Shown here: in pieces, positions 17,042 through 25,661 of the stretch | Position numbering within the stretch: position 1 is the stretch's first letter | How the letters are laid out: each line of letters starts with the position of its first letter | From: Anaerolentibacter hominis | Lineage (GTDB): Bacteria; Bacillota; Clostridia; Lachnospirales; Lachnospiraceae | Assembly (NCBI RefSeq): GCF_032380675.1 | Contig: NZ_JAWDIX010000001.1 | Span: 1,674,001 to 1,738,000 of the forward strand | DNA length: 64,000 nt | Direction: 5' to 3' | The notes under the pieces: generated by a model | Databases searched by the model: none | What the model was told of the DNA's origin: nothing | Seen by the model: only the letters and a program-made list of their open reading frames with translations | Translations under genes and position numbers: made by a program

Positions 17042-17845
17042 TTACCACTCGATCTCCGTACTCACATAGACATCCTGCACCGGCATCCTGCTGCTCAGCG
17101 CCGCGCGCACAGGAAATGTAGTGCAGTGGCAGGGATAAAGCTGCGGGATAGACTCCCGCTCCAGAAAATCAATCGTCCGCTCCGTCTGTTCGTCCATATC
17201 CAGCAGATGAAAACCGCCGATCAGGCCCAGAACAGGCCCTTTGCACAGCTCTCTGGCATACTGTATGATATTGCAGATTCCGCTGTGGGAGCAGGCTGTT
17301 ATAATGTAGATTCCCCGTGCGTCCTGGTAAACCAGTGCGGTATCATCCATCATATAATCCGGTTCCGGACCAGTTTCCCCAAGCTTTTCATCAAATTGTT
17401 TCCGCGTCTCAAAGTCATTTGAGGATGGAATCTCGCCCAGAAAGAGCAGATGCTCTGAAATCTGCTTGGGTTCCCTGGATAAACGCAGGCTCAAACGCCC
17501 GTTTTCATATTCCTTCCAGACCGGAGAAATTCTTTTTTCTCCCTGCACCAATTTAACGCCGAACACGTCCGGATGGGCATAAACCGGCAGCCCCCTGGTA
17601 TAGTCCAGTGCTGTAAATGCGCTAAACCCTCCTGTATGATCGCTGTGGCTGTGGGAGAACGCCGCCGCGTCTATCCTGGAAAGATCAATTCCGAAGGCAT
17701 TGGCATTTTTCAGAAACAAATCGGAATATCCCATATCCCACAGCATGGAGAAGCCTCCATCCTGAATATAATACGAAAGCCCCGGCTCTCCCTGGTAATA
17801 CTTTCCCACATATGTGGAATTATCCACTAATACTTTTAACTTCAT
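17042..17845 (-). CDS. MBL-fold hydrolase (dihydropterin phosphate synthase-like group)
   Basis: A 267-residue metallo-beta-lactamase-fold protein. Zinc motif 1 is FSHSHSDHTGG; later ligands lie in the ITACSHSGICN and HCTTFPVRA segments, and a GGFHLLD segment is conserved. This arrangement is typical of the group annotated as 7,8-dihydropterin-6-yl-methyl aminobenzene phosphate synthase-like MBL hydrolases, whose true substrates in bacteria are mostly unproven. It lies 19 bp downstream of the patatin gene on the same strand, which suggests co-transcription. Confidence 0.82.
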   Translation of the reverse strand: MKLKVLVDNSTYVGKYYQGEPGLSYYIQDGGFSMLWDMGYSDLFLKNANAFGIDLSRIDAAAFSHSHSDHTGGFSAFTALDYTRGLPVYAHPDVFGVKLVQGEKRISPVWKEYENGRLSLRLSREPKQISEHLLFLGEIPSSNDFETRKQFDEKLGETGPEPDYMMDDTALVYQDARGIYIITACSHSGICNIIQYARELCKGPVLGLIGGFHLLDMDEQTERTIDFLERESIPQLYPCHCTTFPVRAALSSRMPVQDVYVSTEIEW

Positions 17846-17864
17846 ATCCCACTCTGCCTTTCTC

Positions 17865-18719
17865 TTAAGCCTGCCCGATAAACTCTTTGATTTCTTCCAG
17901 TCTGCGTACCGCTGACTGATAGCCGTGGCCGTAATAACTGGTCAGTTTCTCCGCATTTGTTTCCATTCGTTTTACGGTAGAGCGAAGAGGCTGGATCACC
18001 AGAGCCTTTCCCTCTTCCTGGAGTTTCTTCAGCCCTTCCGTCTGTTTTTGATACATCTGCGGACGGTTTCGGATCGTTCGCAGAAGATTGGGATAGTCAT
18101 GGTATTTCCTGGCAAACAAAAGATCCATTTGATCCGATGACCGCGGAACATAGCCTCTCTTGTGAGTCAGCACAACCACCACCTTATCGCATCCCTGGGA
18201 GAAAGCCCGCTCATAGGGAACCGAGTCGGCCAGTCCGCCGTCCAGGTAGGGAATATGGTCAATACAAACCATATTGGTCAGCAAAGGCATGCTGGAAGAA
18301 GCCTGTCCCAGCTCCATCAGACGCTTTTCTGAACTTTTTTCCGTATGATACTCGGCCTTTCCGTTCAGACAGTTTGTGACCACAATCTCATTGACAATCT
18401 CAGACTTGAAATAGGTCTGGAAATCAAATGGGAACAGCTTATATGGATATTCGCTGAATACCCGTTTCAAATCCAGAAGATGTCCGGTCCGAGCCAGACG
18501 CCTCAGTCCGTAGTAGCTGTTCTTTCTATTCTCATGTATCATGCAGTCCCTTGTCCGGCCGATCTGTTCCGACACATAGTCCACCGCGTTACATGCTCCC
18601 GCAGATACTCCCACAACATAGGGAAAATAAATATTCTGTTCCATCAGATAGTCCAGCACACCTGCAGTGAACACACCTCTGGTCGCTCCGCCTTCCAAAA
18701 CAAGTCCGATCTTACTCAT
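17865..18719 (-). CDS. Patatin-like phospholipase
   Basis: A 284-residue protein with the Ser-Asp dyad of the patatin/RssA family: the glycine-rich oxyanion loop LEGGATRGVF (residues ~8-17), the nucleophile elbow GVSAGA (~38-43) and the DGG motif in PYLDGGLAD (~160). No signal peptide is present, so it is probably cytoplasmic or membrane-peripheral. It is expected to hydrolyse acyl esters of lipids. It is first in a likely two-gene unit with the MBL hydrolase. Confidence 0.9.
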   Translation of the reverse strand: MSKIGLVLEGGATRGVFTAGVLDYLMEQNIYFPYVVGVSAGACNAVDYVSEQIGRTRDCMIHENRKNSYYGLRRLARTGHLLDLKRVFSEYPYKLFPFDFQTYFKSEIVNEIVVTNCLNGKAEYHTEKSSEKRLMELGQASSSMPLLTNMVCIDHIPYLDGGLADSVPYERAFSQGCDKVVVVLTHKRGYVPRSSDQMDLLFARKYHDYPNLLRTIRNRPQMYQKQTEGLKKLQEEGKALVIQPLRSTVKRMETNAEKLTSYYGHGYQSAVRRLEEIKEFIGQA

Positions 18720-18813
18720 TCCGATGCCTCCATCTCCTGAAAATAATCTCTCAATAATATAAGGATACCACAGTTTTTCAATTTATTCCACCGTTTGGCA
18801 GGTTTATTGCAGC

Positions 18814-18850
18814 AAACAGCCGCGGTGCTTTGCCTGCACCGCGGCTGTTT
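18814..18850 (-). terminator. Terminator of the sugar-acid operon
   Basis: A perfect 13-bp stem (ACAGCCGCGGTGC with its complement) and a 7-nt loop lie 44 bp past the last gene of the operon. The T-tract is short, so it may work in both directions. Confidence 0.6.
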
Positions 18851-18893
18851 TAAGTATCTTATCACTGTACATCCGCACAGCATTTTTATTTAT

Positions 18894-19847
18894 CTAACGA
18901 TTTACAATATGACTGCACTCTTTGCCGGTCAGTACTTCAACCAGGTTGTCGATTGCCATATCTGCCATCTTAAAGGTGGCAGCGCCGGTATGGGCGCCTG
19001 CATGGGGTGTGGCAATTACATTGTCCAGTTCAAACAGCGGAGAACCGGTCGGGGGCTCCACCTCGTACACATCCAGACCCAGTCCTGCTACCTTGCCGGA
19101 TACAAGCGCTTCATAGACAGCAGCTTCATCCACAATACCGCCTCTGGCTGTGTTGATGATAATAACACCGTCTCTCATTTTGGAGATAGCCTCTTTATCA
19201 ATCATATGTCTCGTACTGTCATTCAGGGGAAGGTGCGTACTGATTACATCAGCCTCCCGGATTACTTCATCCAAAGTTTTGACTGCAATCTGATTCTCTT
19301 TGCAGTACGCTTCATTCATGTAGGGATCATAGGCAATGACATTCATCCCAAAGCCCTGTGCACACCGGCCGACTACTCTTCCGATCGCACCAAATCCGAT
19401 GATACCCATCGTCTTTCCATGGAGCTCCATCCCGCTGTGGCGGACCCAGTTTCCGGTTTTTGTCTGTCCGGATAAATATGGAATCGCCCGTGCCAGGGCA
19501 ATAATCATGCCAAAGGCCAACTCTCCCACTGATTCGGAGTTGACTGCCGGTGTATTGGTAACATCGATTCCCTTTGCTCTTGCCGCCTTGATATCTACCG
19601 CATCATAGCCGGCGCCATATCTGGAAATGACTTTTAAGTTCGGGCAGTTCTCCAGTACTTTTTCTGTCACAGGGTCCACTCCGGCGATAAAACCGTCGCA
19701 GTCTTTTAAAGCTTCGATCAGTTCTTCTTCTTTCATCGGTCTCCCGAACGGATTAAAGACCAGATCTTCGGTAAAGCGTTTCAGTTTTTCAATAGCCTCC
19801 GGATTTTTCTCCGGTGTCATGGAGGTTGGGGTTACTAATACTTTCAT
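18894..19847 (-). CDS. D-isomer 2-hydroxyacid dehydrogenase (phosphoglycerate dehydrogenase-like)
   Basis: A 317-residue enzyme. The NAD-binding motif GIIGFGAIGRVVG lies at residues ~150, and the catalytic Arg, Glu and His are in NTARGGIVDEAA, LDVYEVEPP and TPHAGAHT. It lacks the C-terminal ACT domain of true SerA. In this operon, a 2-ketoaldonate reductase role (as in GhrB-type enzymes) or handling of a hydroxypyruvate-like product fits best, but that is inference. It follows the aldolase gene by 13 bp and is the last gene before the terminator. Confidence 0.85.
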   Translation of the reverse strand: MKVLVTPTSMTPEKNPEAIEKLKRFTEDLVFNPFGRPMKEEELIEALKDCDGFIAGVDPVTEKVLENCPNLKVISRYGAGYDAVDIKAARAKGIDVTNTPAVNSESVGELAFGMIIALARAIPYLSGQTKTGNWVRHSGMELHGKTMGIIGFGAIGRVVGRCAQGFGMNVIAYDPYMNEAYCKENQIAVKTLDEVIREADVISTHLPLNDSTRHMIDKEAISKMRDGVIIINTARGGIVDEAAVYEALVSGKVAGLGLDVYEVEPPTGSPLFELDNVIATPHAGAHTGAATFKMADMAIDNLVEVLTGKECSHIVNR

Positions 19848-19860
19848 CTGTGATTTCCCC

Positions 19861-20484
19861 CTACTTTACCAGAGCTACAGCTTCTGCGGTCAGACGGGTA
19901 ATTTCTTCGAAGTTGCCGGAATTAATCAGTGTGTCCTTTACCATCCAGCTGCCGCCGCAGGCTACAATCTTATCCCATGCCAGATATTCGTTAATATTAG
20001 CCGCATTTACGCCGCCGGTAGGCATGAATTTCATGGTCGGGAATGCCGCTGCGATTGCTTTCATAGTAGGCAGTCCTCCCATCTGTCCTGCCGGGAAGAA
20101 CTTCGCTACCGGAAGGCCGTACTCTACCAGCCACATAATCTCTGACGGCGTGCAGACACCCGGGAAATACGGAATATTATTCTTTACTGCATAGTCTGCC
20201 ACTCCGCGGTGGAAACCTGCGGATACCAGGAACTTCGCTCCTGCCGCAACTGCGGTTTCTGCCTGCTCCACGCTGGTCAGGGAACCTGCTCCTACCAGCA
20301 TCTCAGGGAAATTAGAAGAAATATCCTTAATAGACTGCTCTGCAGCTGCGGTACGGAAAGTAACTTCTGCTACCGGAAGGCCACCGTCGCAGAGGGCTTT
20401 CGCAAGCGGCACTGCGTCCTTTGCGTCGTCAATTTTAATAACAGGTACAATTTTTAATTCGGAAACTTTTGCTAATATATCCAT
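19861..20484 (-). CDS. eda: KDPG/KHG aldolase
   Basis: A 207-residue class I aldolase of the KDPG/KHG family. The catalytic Glu lies in AEVTFRT (~residue 40), the Schiff-base Lys in VAKFFPAG (~residue 127), and the phosphate-binding Gly-rich loop in MPTGGVNA. It splits 2-keto-3-deoxy-6-phosphogluconate into pyruvate and glyceraldehyde 3-phosphate (and related keto-acids). A GGAG site precedes ATG 20484. It belongs to the sugar-acid operon; no 6-phosphogluconate dehydratase (edd) or KDG kinase gene is present here, so the route feeding it must be encoded elsewhere or use the FGGY kinase. Confidence 0.93.
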   Translation of the reverse strand: MDILAKVSELKIVPVIKIDDAKDAVPLAKALCDGGLPVAEVTFRTAAAEQSIKDISSNFPEMLVGAGSLTSVEQAETAVAAGAKFLVSAGFHRGVADYAVKNNIPYFPGVCTPSEIMWLVEYGLPVAKFFPAGQMGGLPTMKAIAAAFPTMKFMPTGGVNAANINEYLAWDKIVACGGSWMVKDTLINSGNFEEITRLTAEAVALVK

Positions 20485-20591
20485 TTTTTTCTCCTCGCTT
20501 TTCTTTATTATTTATTTCTCAGGGTCCACGGGATAATCCCTCACGTATAGGACATTCCCTCCCCTGATAATACCACATAATTGCTTTGTAA

Positions 20592-22034
20592 TCATCTGGT
20601 TTTTTCATACCAGTACAGATATCTTGCGAATTTTCTATCGTAGCGCTCCCGTTTGGAAGGATCGGGCCGGATCGTTTCCACGGTCTCCACGTCAAAATCC
20701 TCCGCCTTCTCTATCACTCCCAGAAGCTCCAGAGCCAGAGCAGCGCCTCCAATCAGGGAACTGTGCTCCATATCCGCGACTTCCATGGGCTCTCCGAAAA
20801 TGTCCGCACACATCTGGGTCCAGTATTTGGAATGAATAATACCGCCGGACAGCTTGATCCGCCTGGGCGTCCCGTTCAGTCCGGACAGCATCCGGTAGCA
20901 GTGATATACATTGTAAAGCGTTCCCTCCAGCACGGCATGATACATATCATTCGCTCTGTGAAAGGGCTTCACATCGAAGAAGGCTCCCTCTCTGTCATCC
21001 CGCCATCCGGGACATCTCTCCCCGAACAGAAACGGCAGAAATACAGGCGTCGTCTCCGGATCTCCAAACCCTGCCTCGATCTCGCCGTAGGAGGTTCCTG
21101 CCGGAAACAGCTCCTTTTTTACCCAGTCCACACAGTTACAGCAGCCCGAAGTCGCAGCGCCGGACAGCCATGCTTTCGGTGACATATAGCACCATGTACT
21201 GGGATTGTCAGGCAGAATCGGTTTTGCGGTCGTCAGCCGGATCGCAGCGCTGGTTCCCACAGAAAAGGTCATAACACCTTCCTTTAACGCTCCTGCGCCG
21301 ATCTGATTCAGCCCTCCGTCTGATCCTGCCGTAATAACCGGAATACCCGGGCTCAGCCCCAGAAGTCCTGCTCCCTCTTCGTTCAGAGGCCTGGTTTCAC
21401 GGTATGTCACCAGCTCAGAAAGCTGATCCTTAAGTATTCCAAGCTCCGACAGAAGCTCCGGATCGAACTGTTTTGTGTGGGTGTTGAGAAGACCGCTGCC
21501 GGCTGCCATACAGTCCATGACCGTACACGCTCCGGTCAGCCGGTAATTGTTATAGGTCCCCTGGCCCATGATCCGGTATTTACTCAGGTCATAACCCTGC
21601 TCCGACAGATATTTCAGCTTAAAAAACGGATAGATTGCATTGACCATACATCCGGTTTTCTGATAATAACGGCTCACATACGACTCATCCTTGCGCAGCG
21701 CGGCACAGACACCCGCCGCACCGGTAAAGGACCAGAGATATACCGGACTTGCCGGCTTCATATCCATCCCGCAGAGCATCAAACTGTGCCAGGTACCGGA
21801 GAGCGCGATCATATCAATCTCCCGTCCTTCGCACAGATCCCTGCCCAGCGCCGCCGTCTGCTGGAACACCTTCTCGCCGTCGTGGATCGTAATATCCTCA
21901 TACATAGCCTCAAAGGCTTTTGTCTTCACACTCACCGCACCAGTCAGGGTAGAGTAAAGCATCGCCTTGGCAGAGGTGGTGCTGGATTCCAGTACCAGTA
22001 TCAGCGCTTCCTTCTGTTTATCCTGTCTTTCCAT
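20592..22034 (-). CDS. FGGY-family carbohydrate kinase (gluconokinase-like)
   Basis: A 480-residue two-domain sugar kinase. The N-terminal ATP-fold strand (LILVLESSTTSAKAMLYS), the middle ITAGSDGGLNQIGAGAL and the C-terminal signature GGIIHSKYWTQMCADIFGEP place it in the FGGY family. With 6-phosphogluconate dehydrogenase 4 bp upstream, gluconate is the simplest substrate: gluconate would be phosphorylated and then oxidised to ribulose 5-phosphate. A xylulokinase-like substrate cannot be excluded by sequence alone. A 107-bp gap separates it from the aldolase gene downstream. Confidence 0.85.
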   Translation of the reverse strand: MERQDKQKEALILVLESSTTSAKAMLYSTLTGAVSVKTKAFEAMYEDITIHDGEKVFQQTAALGRDLCEGREIDMIALSGTWHSLMLCGMDMKPASPVYLWSFTGAAGVCAALRKDESYVSRYYQKTGCMVNAIYPFFKLKYLSEQGYDLSKYRIMGQGTYNNYRLTGACTVMDCMAAGSGLLNTHTKQFDPELLSELGILKDQLSELVTYRETRPLNEEGAGLLGLSPGIPVITAGSDGGLNQIGAGALKEGVMTFSVGTSAAIRLTTAKPILPDNPSTWCYMSPKAWLSGAATSGCCNCVDWVKKELFPAGTSYGEIEAGFGDPETTPVFLPFLFGERCPGWRDDREGAFFDVKPFHRANDMYHAVLEGTLYNVYHCYRMLSGLNGTPRRIKLSGGIIHSKYWTQMCADIFGEPMEVADMEHSSLIGGAALALELLGVIEKAEDFDVETVETIRPDPSKRERYDRKFARYLYWYEKTR

Positions 22035-22038
22035 CCTA

Positions 22039-23430
22039 TCACTCCTTTATTTCTTCCCATACAGTGTGAAAGATGCCTTCCCTGTCAGTTCTCTCATAAG
22101 TGTGAGCGCCGAAGCAATCTCTGAGTCCCTGTACCAGATTCAGCGGCATATCGCCCATCCTGCAGGCATCCATATAGGTCATAGATGCGGTAAAGGCCGG
22201 CATACAGATTTTCTTTTCCATTGATAACAACGCTATTTTCCTGAGATTCTCCGACTGCTTCCACACCGGTTCCATGGATGGAGCGAACAGCAGATTGTCA
22301 AGCTCCGGTTCCGTTTCAAATACTTCCACAATCTCTTTTAACAGCTTTGCCCGGATAATGCAGCCGCCCTTCCAGAGGGAGGCTGAGGCTGCCAGATTAA
22401 TATCCCATCCGAATTCATCCGAAGCCGCCTTTATCAGATTCAGTCCCTGGGCATAACAGCAGATAATCGAGGTGTAGAGTGCCTCCCGCAGCGCATCAAT
22501 CACGTCCTGATCTGAAGCTGCAGTTCCCGCAGGCCCGCAGACCCGCTCTGCCTTTACCACACGGTGTTCGGAGAACTGACGCATCGCCACAGCCTGATAG
22601 ATAGTGGGAATGTAAGCGCCTCTCTCCAGGCTCTCCAGCATGGTCCAGAGACCGGTTCCCTTCTGTCTGGCCACGCCTCTGATCCGTTCCACCAGCGGTG
22701 TGCCGTCCTCATCCGGTTTCTCCAGAACAGTAACCGTAATATCAATCAGATAAGAATTCAGCTCCGTATGCTTCCAGGATTTGAATACCCCGGCAATTTT
22801 GTCTGTGGAAAGGCCCATGCCTTCTTTCATAAAGTAATAGCTCTCTGCAATCAGCTCCATCACCGCATATTCAATGCCGTTGTGAACCATCTTCACATAG
22901 TGGCCGGCACCGTCTCTGCCCACGTAGTTGCAGCAGGATTCTCCGTCTGCAAGGGCCGCGGCGGTTTTCAGCATGCCGCCGCATGCCTTCCATGCCGTCT
23001 CATCTCCGCCTACCATCATACTGGGTCCCGTCAAGGCTCCCAGTTCTCCCCCGGAAACCCCCATTCCTACAAAATGCAGGCCCAGGCTCCGGTAATACTC
23101 CGTCCTTCTGTTGGTATCCTTATAATAGGAATTTCCCCCGTCAATGACAATGTCGCCGGGCTCCAGATAACCTTTCAGCTGTTCCAGCACCATATCCACC
23201 GGCCGGCCGGCTGTGATCATCATAATCACTTTTCTTGGTTTCTCCAGACTGTTCACAAACTCTTCTATATTCTGAAAAACATGATAAGACCCTGTTTCGC
23301 ACTGAAAGCGGTCCCGCTCCCCCTCATCCTTACTGTAGAGAGCGGCGGCAAATCCTCTGCCAATAAAATTTTTAGCAAGAGAAGTGCCCATAACTCCCAG
23401 TCCGAGTACGCCCAATTGGTATGTAGCCAT
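22039..23430 (-). CDS. gnd: 6-phosphogluconate dehydrogenase, decarboxylating
   Basis: A 463-residue enzyme. The dinucleotide motif GVLGLGVMGTSLAKN, the substrate segment DGGNSYYKDTNRR, the catalytic Lys/His region GHYVKMVHNGIEYA and the C-terminal FGAHTYERTDREG are all present, so it should be active. It converts 6-phosphogluconate to ribulose 5-phosphate, CO2 and NADPH (or NADH). ATG 23430 is preceded by AGGCAGGA; an in-frame extension to 23499 has no protein-like character. A partial R1 repeat lies in the 177-bp gap between this gene and kduD upstream. Confidence 0.93.
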   Translation of the reverse strand: MATYQLGVLGLGVMGTSLAKNFIGRGFAAALYSKDEGERDRFQCETGSYHVFQNIEEFVNSLEKPRKVIMMITAGRPVDMVLEQLKGYLEPGDIVIDGGNSYYKDTNRRTEYYRSLGLHFVGMGVSGGELGALTGPSMMVGGDETAWKACGGMLKTAAALADGESCCNYVGRDGAGHYVKMVHNGIEYAVMELIAESYYFMKEGMGLSTDKIAGVFKSWKHTELNSYLIDITVTVLEKPDEDGTPLVERIRGVARQKGTGLWTMLESLERGAYIPTIYQAVAMRQFSEHRVVKAERVCGPAGTAASDQDVIDALREALYTSIICCYAQGLNLIKAASDEFGWDINLAASASLWKGGCIIRAKLLKEIVEVFETEPELDNLLFAPSMEPVWKQSENLRKIALLSMEKKICMPAFTASMTYMDACRMGDMPLNLVQGLRDCFGAHTYERTDREGIFHTVWEEIKE

Positions 23431-23494
23431 CGTTGTATTTCCTGCCTTTCTTTCTGCAGCAGGACATACCGAAAGTCCGGTTTGTCCGTCATTG

Positions 23495-23552
23495 TTCAAG
23501 TACGCCTCGGCGTACTTGCTGCGAGCCGCACATTCAGCGCACTGCGTGACAA
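23495..23552 (-). repeat. Partial copy of repeat R1 (right end only)
   Basis: On the minus strand the right-end palindrome AAGTACGCC/GGCGTACTT plus GAA is preserved, preceded by GCGGCTCGCAGC as in copies 2-4. The left ~90 bp of the element are missing; instead there is a GTCACGCAGTGCG segment like the extra segment of copy 1. It sits inside the sugar-acid operon. Confidence 0.75.
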
Positions 23553-23607
23553 CGGGGATGCCTGGGGAATCACTCCCCGCAGCAGCCCCATTTACTCTTC
23601 TATCTAT

Positions 23608-24369
23608 TTATCTGCACAGATATCCGCCGTCACAGGGGATCACTGCGCCCTGGAGATAATCGGATGCTGAGGATGCCAGGAAGCATGCAACACCGGATAC
23701 ATCCTGAGGAGTACCCCATCTCTTTGCGGGGATTCTGGCCAGAATCTCCGTATTTCTTGTCTCGTCATTGATCAGGGCCACATTCATCTCAGTCGCCATA
23801 TATCCCGGAGCAATTGCATTTACATTGATGCCCTTGCTCGCCCACTCATTCGCGAAAGCCTTGGTGATCTGAGCCACCCCGCCTTTACTTGCCGCATAAG
23901 CCGGAACCGTAAAGCCGCCGAAGAAGCTTAACATAGAAGCAATATTTATGATCTTGCCGCTGCCCTGGGGAATCATAACTCTGGCTGCCAGCTGATTTAA
24001 TGCAAATACGGCGGTCAGGTTGATGTTAATCACTGCATCCCAGTCTTCCAGCGGGAACTCTTCGCTTGGATGTCTTCTCTGAATACCAGCAGCGGTTACG
24101 AGAATGTCCAGTCCTCCGCCCATCATTTCAACTGCTTTGGCAAATGCATCCTCTCTATCGGCACGGTCACCAAGATCTACTGTTATTCCATGGCACTTAA
24201 AGCCTTTGTCTGCATAGCCCTGCGCAATTTCTGCTGTTTTAGGATTGATATCGAATAAAACAACTTCCACGCCCTCATTCATAAGGCCTTCTGCCATACC
24301 ATTTCCAAGGCCCTGTGCGCCACCTGTGACAATGGCTTTCTTGCCGGAAATATCAAAAATACTACTCAT
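23608..24369 (-). CDS. kduD: 2-dehydro-3-deoxy-D-gluconate 5-dehydrogenase-type SDR
   Basis: A 253-residue SDR with cofactor loop TGGAQGLGNG, NAAG-like TAAGIQRR, and catalytic Tyr/Lys in YAASKGG. The closing part, NVNAIAPGYMATEMN, RIPAKRWGTP and SSASDYLQG, is very close to the KduD pattern. KduD reduces 5-keto-4-deoxyuronate-derived diketo acids to KDG in uronate/pectin breakdown, and related SDRs reduce 5-ketogluconate. It is the first structural gene of the operon; AAAGGAGGAAG precedes ATG 24369. Which keto-acid is used here is uncertain. Confidence 0.85.
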   Translation of the reverse strand: MSSIFDISGKKAIVTGGAQGLGNGMAEGLMNEGVEVVLFDINPKTAEIAQGYADKGFKCHGITVDLGDRADREDAFAKAVEMMGGGLDILVTAAGIQRRHPSEEFPLEDWDAVININLTAVFALNQLAARVMIPQGSGKIINIASMLSFFGGFTVPAYAASKGGVAQITKAFANEWASKGINVNAIAPGYMATEMNVALINDETRNTEILARIPAKRWGTPQDVSGVACFLASSASDYLQGAVIPCDGGYLCR

Positions 24370-24475
24370 GCGAAACTTCCTCCTTTGATTTCTACATACT
24401 CGTTTTGCTTGCTATATGGACTTACAGGTCATACCTGGGCCCTTCAAAGACAAAGCGCGAAGCTTCATCCCTGTT

Positions 24476-24504
24476 TACTTATTTCTGGTTGTAAGACAAG
24501 TCAA
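24476..24504 (-). promoter_or_regulatory. Promoter and GntR/FCD operator of the sugar-acid operon
   Basis: On the minus strand TTGACT (24499-24504), a 17-bp spacer and TAAGTA (24476-24481) form a plausible promoter. The palindrome TTGTCTTACAA (24489-24499) lies in the spacer. It fits the TNGTNNNACNA operator of FadR/FCD-type GntR regulators and matches a second site at 25231. Confidence 0.6.
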
Positions 24505-24518
24505 ACACAGAAAATGTC

Positions 24519-25229
24519 TCACTCGTCTGTACTTGTCCGGACCTCTGAAACCTCTTCCCGCTTGTCGATATAGTTCTTCAGATTCAGAAGATGATCGGAC
24601 ATATGCTTCGCCGCCGCTTCTCCGTCTCCGGCTTCCAGGGCAGCTAGAATATCACGGTGGTACATGATAGCCTGATCCATCTTGTCCCTGGTATTAAAGA
24701 GCTGATGCTGAACCGTCACTTCACGGTTAATTAACTCCATGCTTCTGGCGATCATCCGGTTCCCGGTTGCTCTCAGAATCGCATGGTGAAACTCCATATC
24801 CTCATGGATAAATGTTTCCTTATCATGCATGCTGGTCATCATGTTAACCAGGCGGATCTTCAATTCATTCAGGCCTTCCTTGGTTATTCGCCTGGCCGCC
24901 AGCCGGCAGCTCTCCACCTCGATCATGACACGGAACTCCAGGAGCTGTTCCATATCCGAATTGACATACATTTTATCAATCTTCGTCAGGATGTCCTCCA
25001 CCGGAATCGACTTGACAAACGTCCCTTTGCCCTGAAAACTTTCCAGGACTCCCACCGCCACCAGATGCTGAATCGCATAGCGCACACTGGCCCGGCTCAC
25101 CTGAAGCTCTTCTGTCAGGACATTCTCGGAACTGATCCGTTCTCCCTGCTTCCACATACCGTTAACAATATTCTCTTTTAAATAATCCACAACCTGTTCG
25201 GTTATATTTTTATGCGCTGCATTCTCCAA
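24519..25229 (-). CDS. GntR-family regulator, FCD (FadR) subfamily
   Basis: A ~236-residue regulator. The N-terminal winged helix (ISSENVLTEELQVSRASVRYAIQHL, then FQGKGTFV) is followed by an all-helical FCD domain whose metal-binding Asp/His pattern is visible (MLEFRVMIE-type helix, EDMEFHHAIL, YHRDILAALEAGD). The obvious ATG at 25256 overlaps the -10 hexamer TACAAT of a strong promoter, so it cannot be transcribed; the TTG at 25229, downstream of AAAGGAG, is the likelier start. The repressor probably controls itself and the operon through the TTGT-NNN-ACAA sites, with a sugar acid as the inducer. Confidence 0.85.
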   Translation of the reverse strand: MENAAHKNITEQVVDYLKENIVNGMWKQGERISSENVLTEELQVSRASVRYAIQHLVAVGVLESFQGKGTFVKSIPVEDILTKIDKMYVNSDMEQLLEFRVMIEVESCRLAARRITKEGLNELKIRLVNMMTSMHDKETFIHEDMEFHHAILRATGNRMIARSMELINREVTVQHQLFNTRDKMDQAIMYHRDILAALEAGDGEAAAKHMSDHLLNLKNYIDKREEVSEVRTSTDE

Positions 25230-25230
25230 C

Positions 25231-25282
25231 TTGTCTGACAACTCCTTTATTTGCATTGTAGCACAGGGAGCGAATTTGTCAA
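25231..25282 (-). promoter_or_regulatory. Promoter and operator of the GntR/FCD regulator gene
   Basis: TTGACA (25277-25282), a 16-bp spacer and TACAAT (25255-25260) on the minus strand, then the operator TTGTCAGACAA (25231-25241) just past the expected transcription start. The operator overlaps the ribosome binding site area, which suggests autorepression. Confidence 0.7.
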
Positions 25283-25490
25283 CCTTAATCCTCAAAAAAA
25301 CAGAACATTTTTTACTTTCCATGCAATATAGTCAGAATTACCGCAAAAGCAGGCTCCCGATTGTGAACTTTCACAGGGAATCCGTATTTTCCAGCTATTG
25401 CTATCCATCCGGTGCAGAAAATAAGAGGTATCTTCTGTCCGGACATGGTAAAATAGAGAGTACGAACTTTTCATCATCTGACTGTTATAA

Positions 25491-25661
25491 GGAACAAACC
25501 AGGAAGGGTGGAGGTATCTGAATGAAGAGCGGCTTGTGAAATATCCCTTTGCTCATGCTCCCTGTCCGGAGCTTGAGTGGTACAGTGACGGCAATGCCTA
25601 CAGCGAAGAGTATTCCAGTCAGATATGGATACCCATACTACTTGAGGAGGAAAGAAAATAA
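25491..25661 (+). pseudogene. Remnant C-terminal piece of a GyrI-like effector domain
   Basis: An open frame of 56 codons without a usable start, beginning after a TAA. It encodes WRYLNEERLVKYPF, then PELEWYSDGN and SQIWIPILLEEERK. The pattern of acidic/aromatic residues followed by IWIPI is how GyrI-like effector domains (in AraC and MerR regulators) end; compare YADAPDIEVYLD..FEVWLPI in the regulator at 7779-8630. It therefore looks like the tail of a degraded regulator. Its stop codon abuts the ATG of the next gene (TAAATG), so it may once have been co-translated with that gene. It could also be a short real protein using an unusual start. Confidence 0.4.

Noticed and set aside
22564..23670. 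A 368-codon open frame on the + strand opposite gnd
   Set aside because: Antisense to an intact 6-phosphogluconate dehydrogenase with all motifs; no ribosome site.
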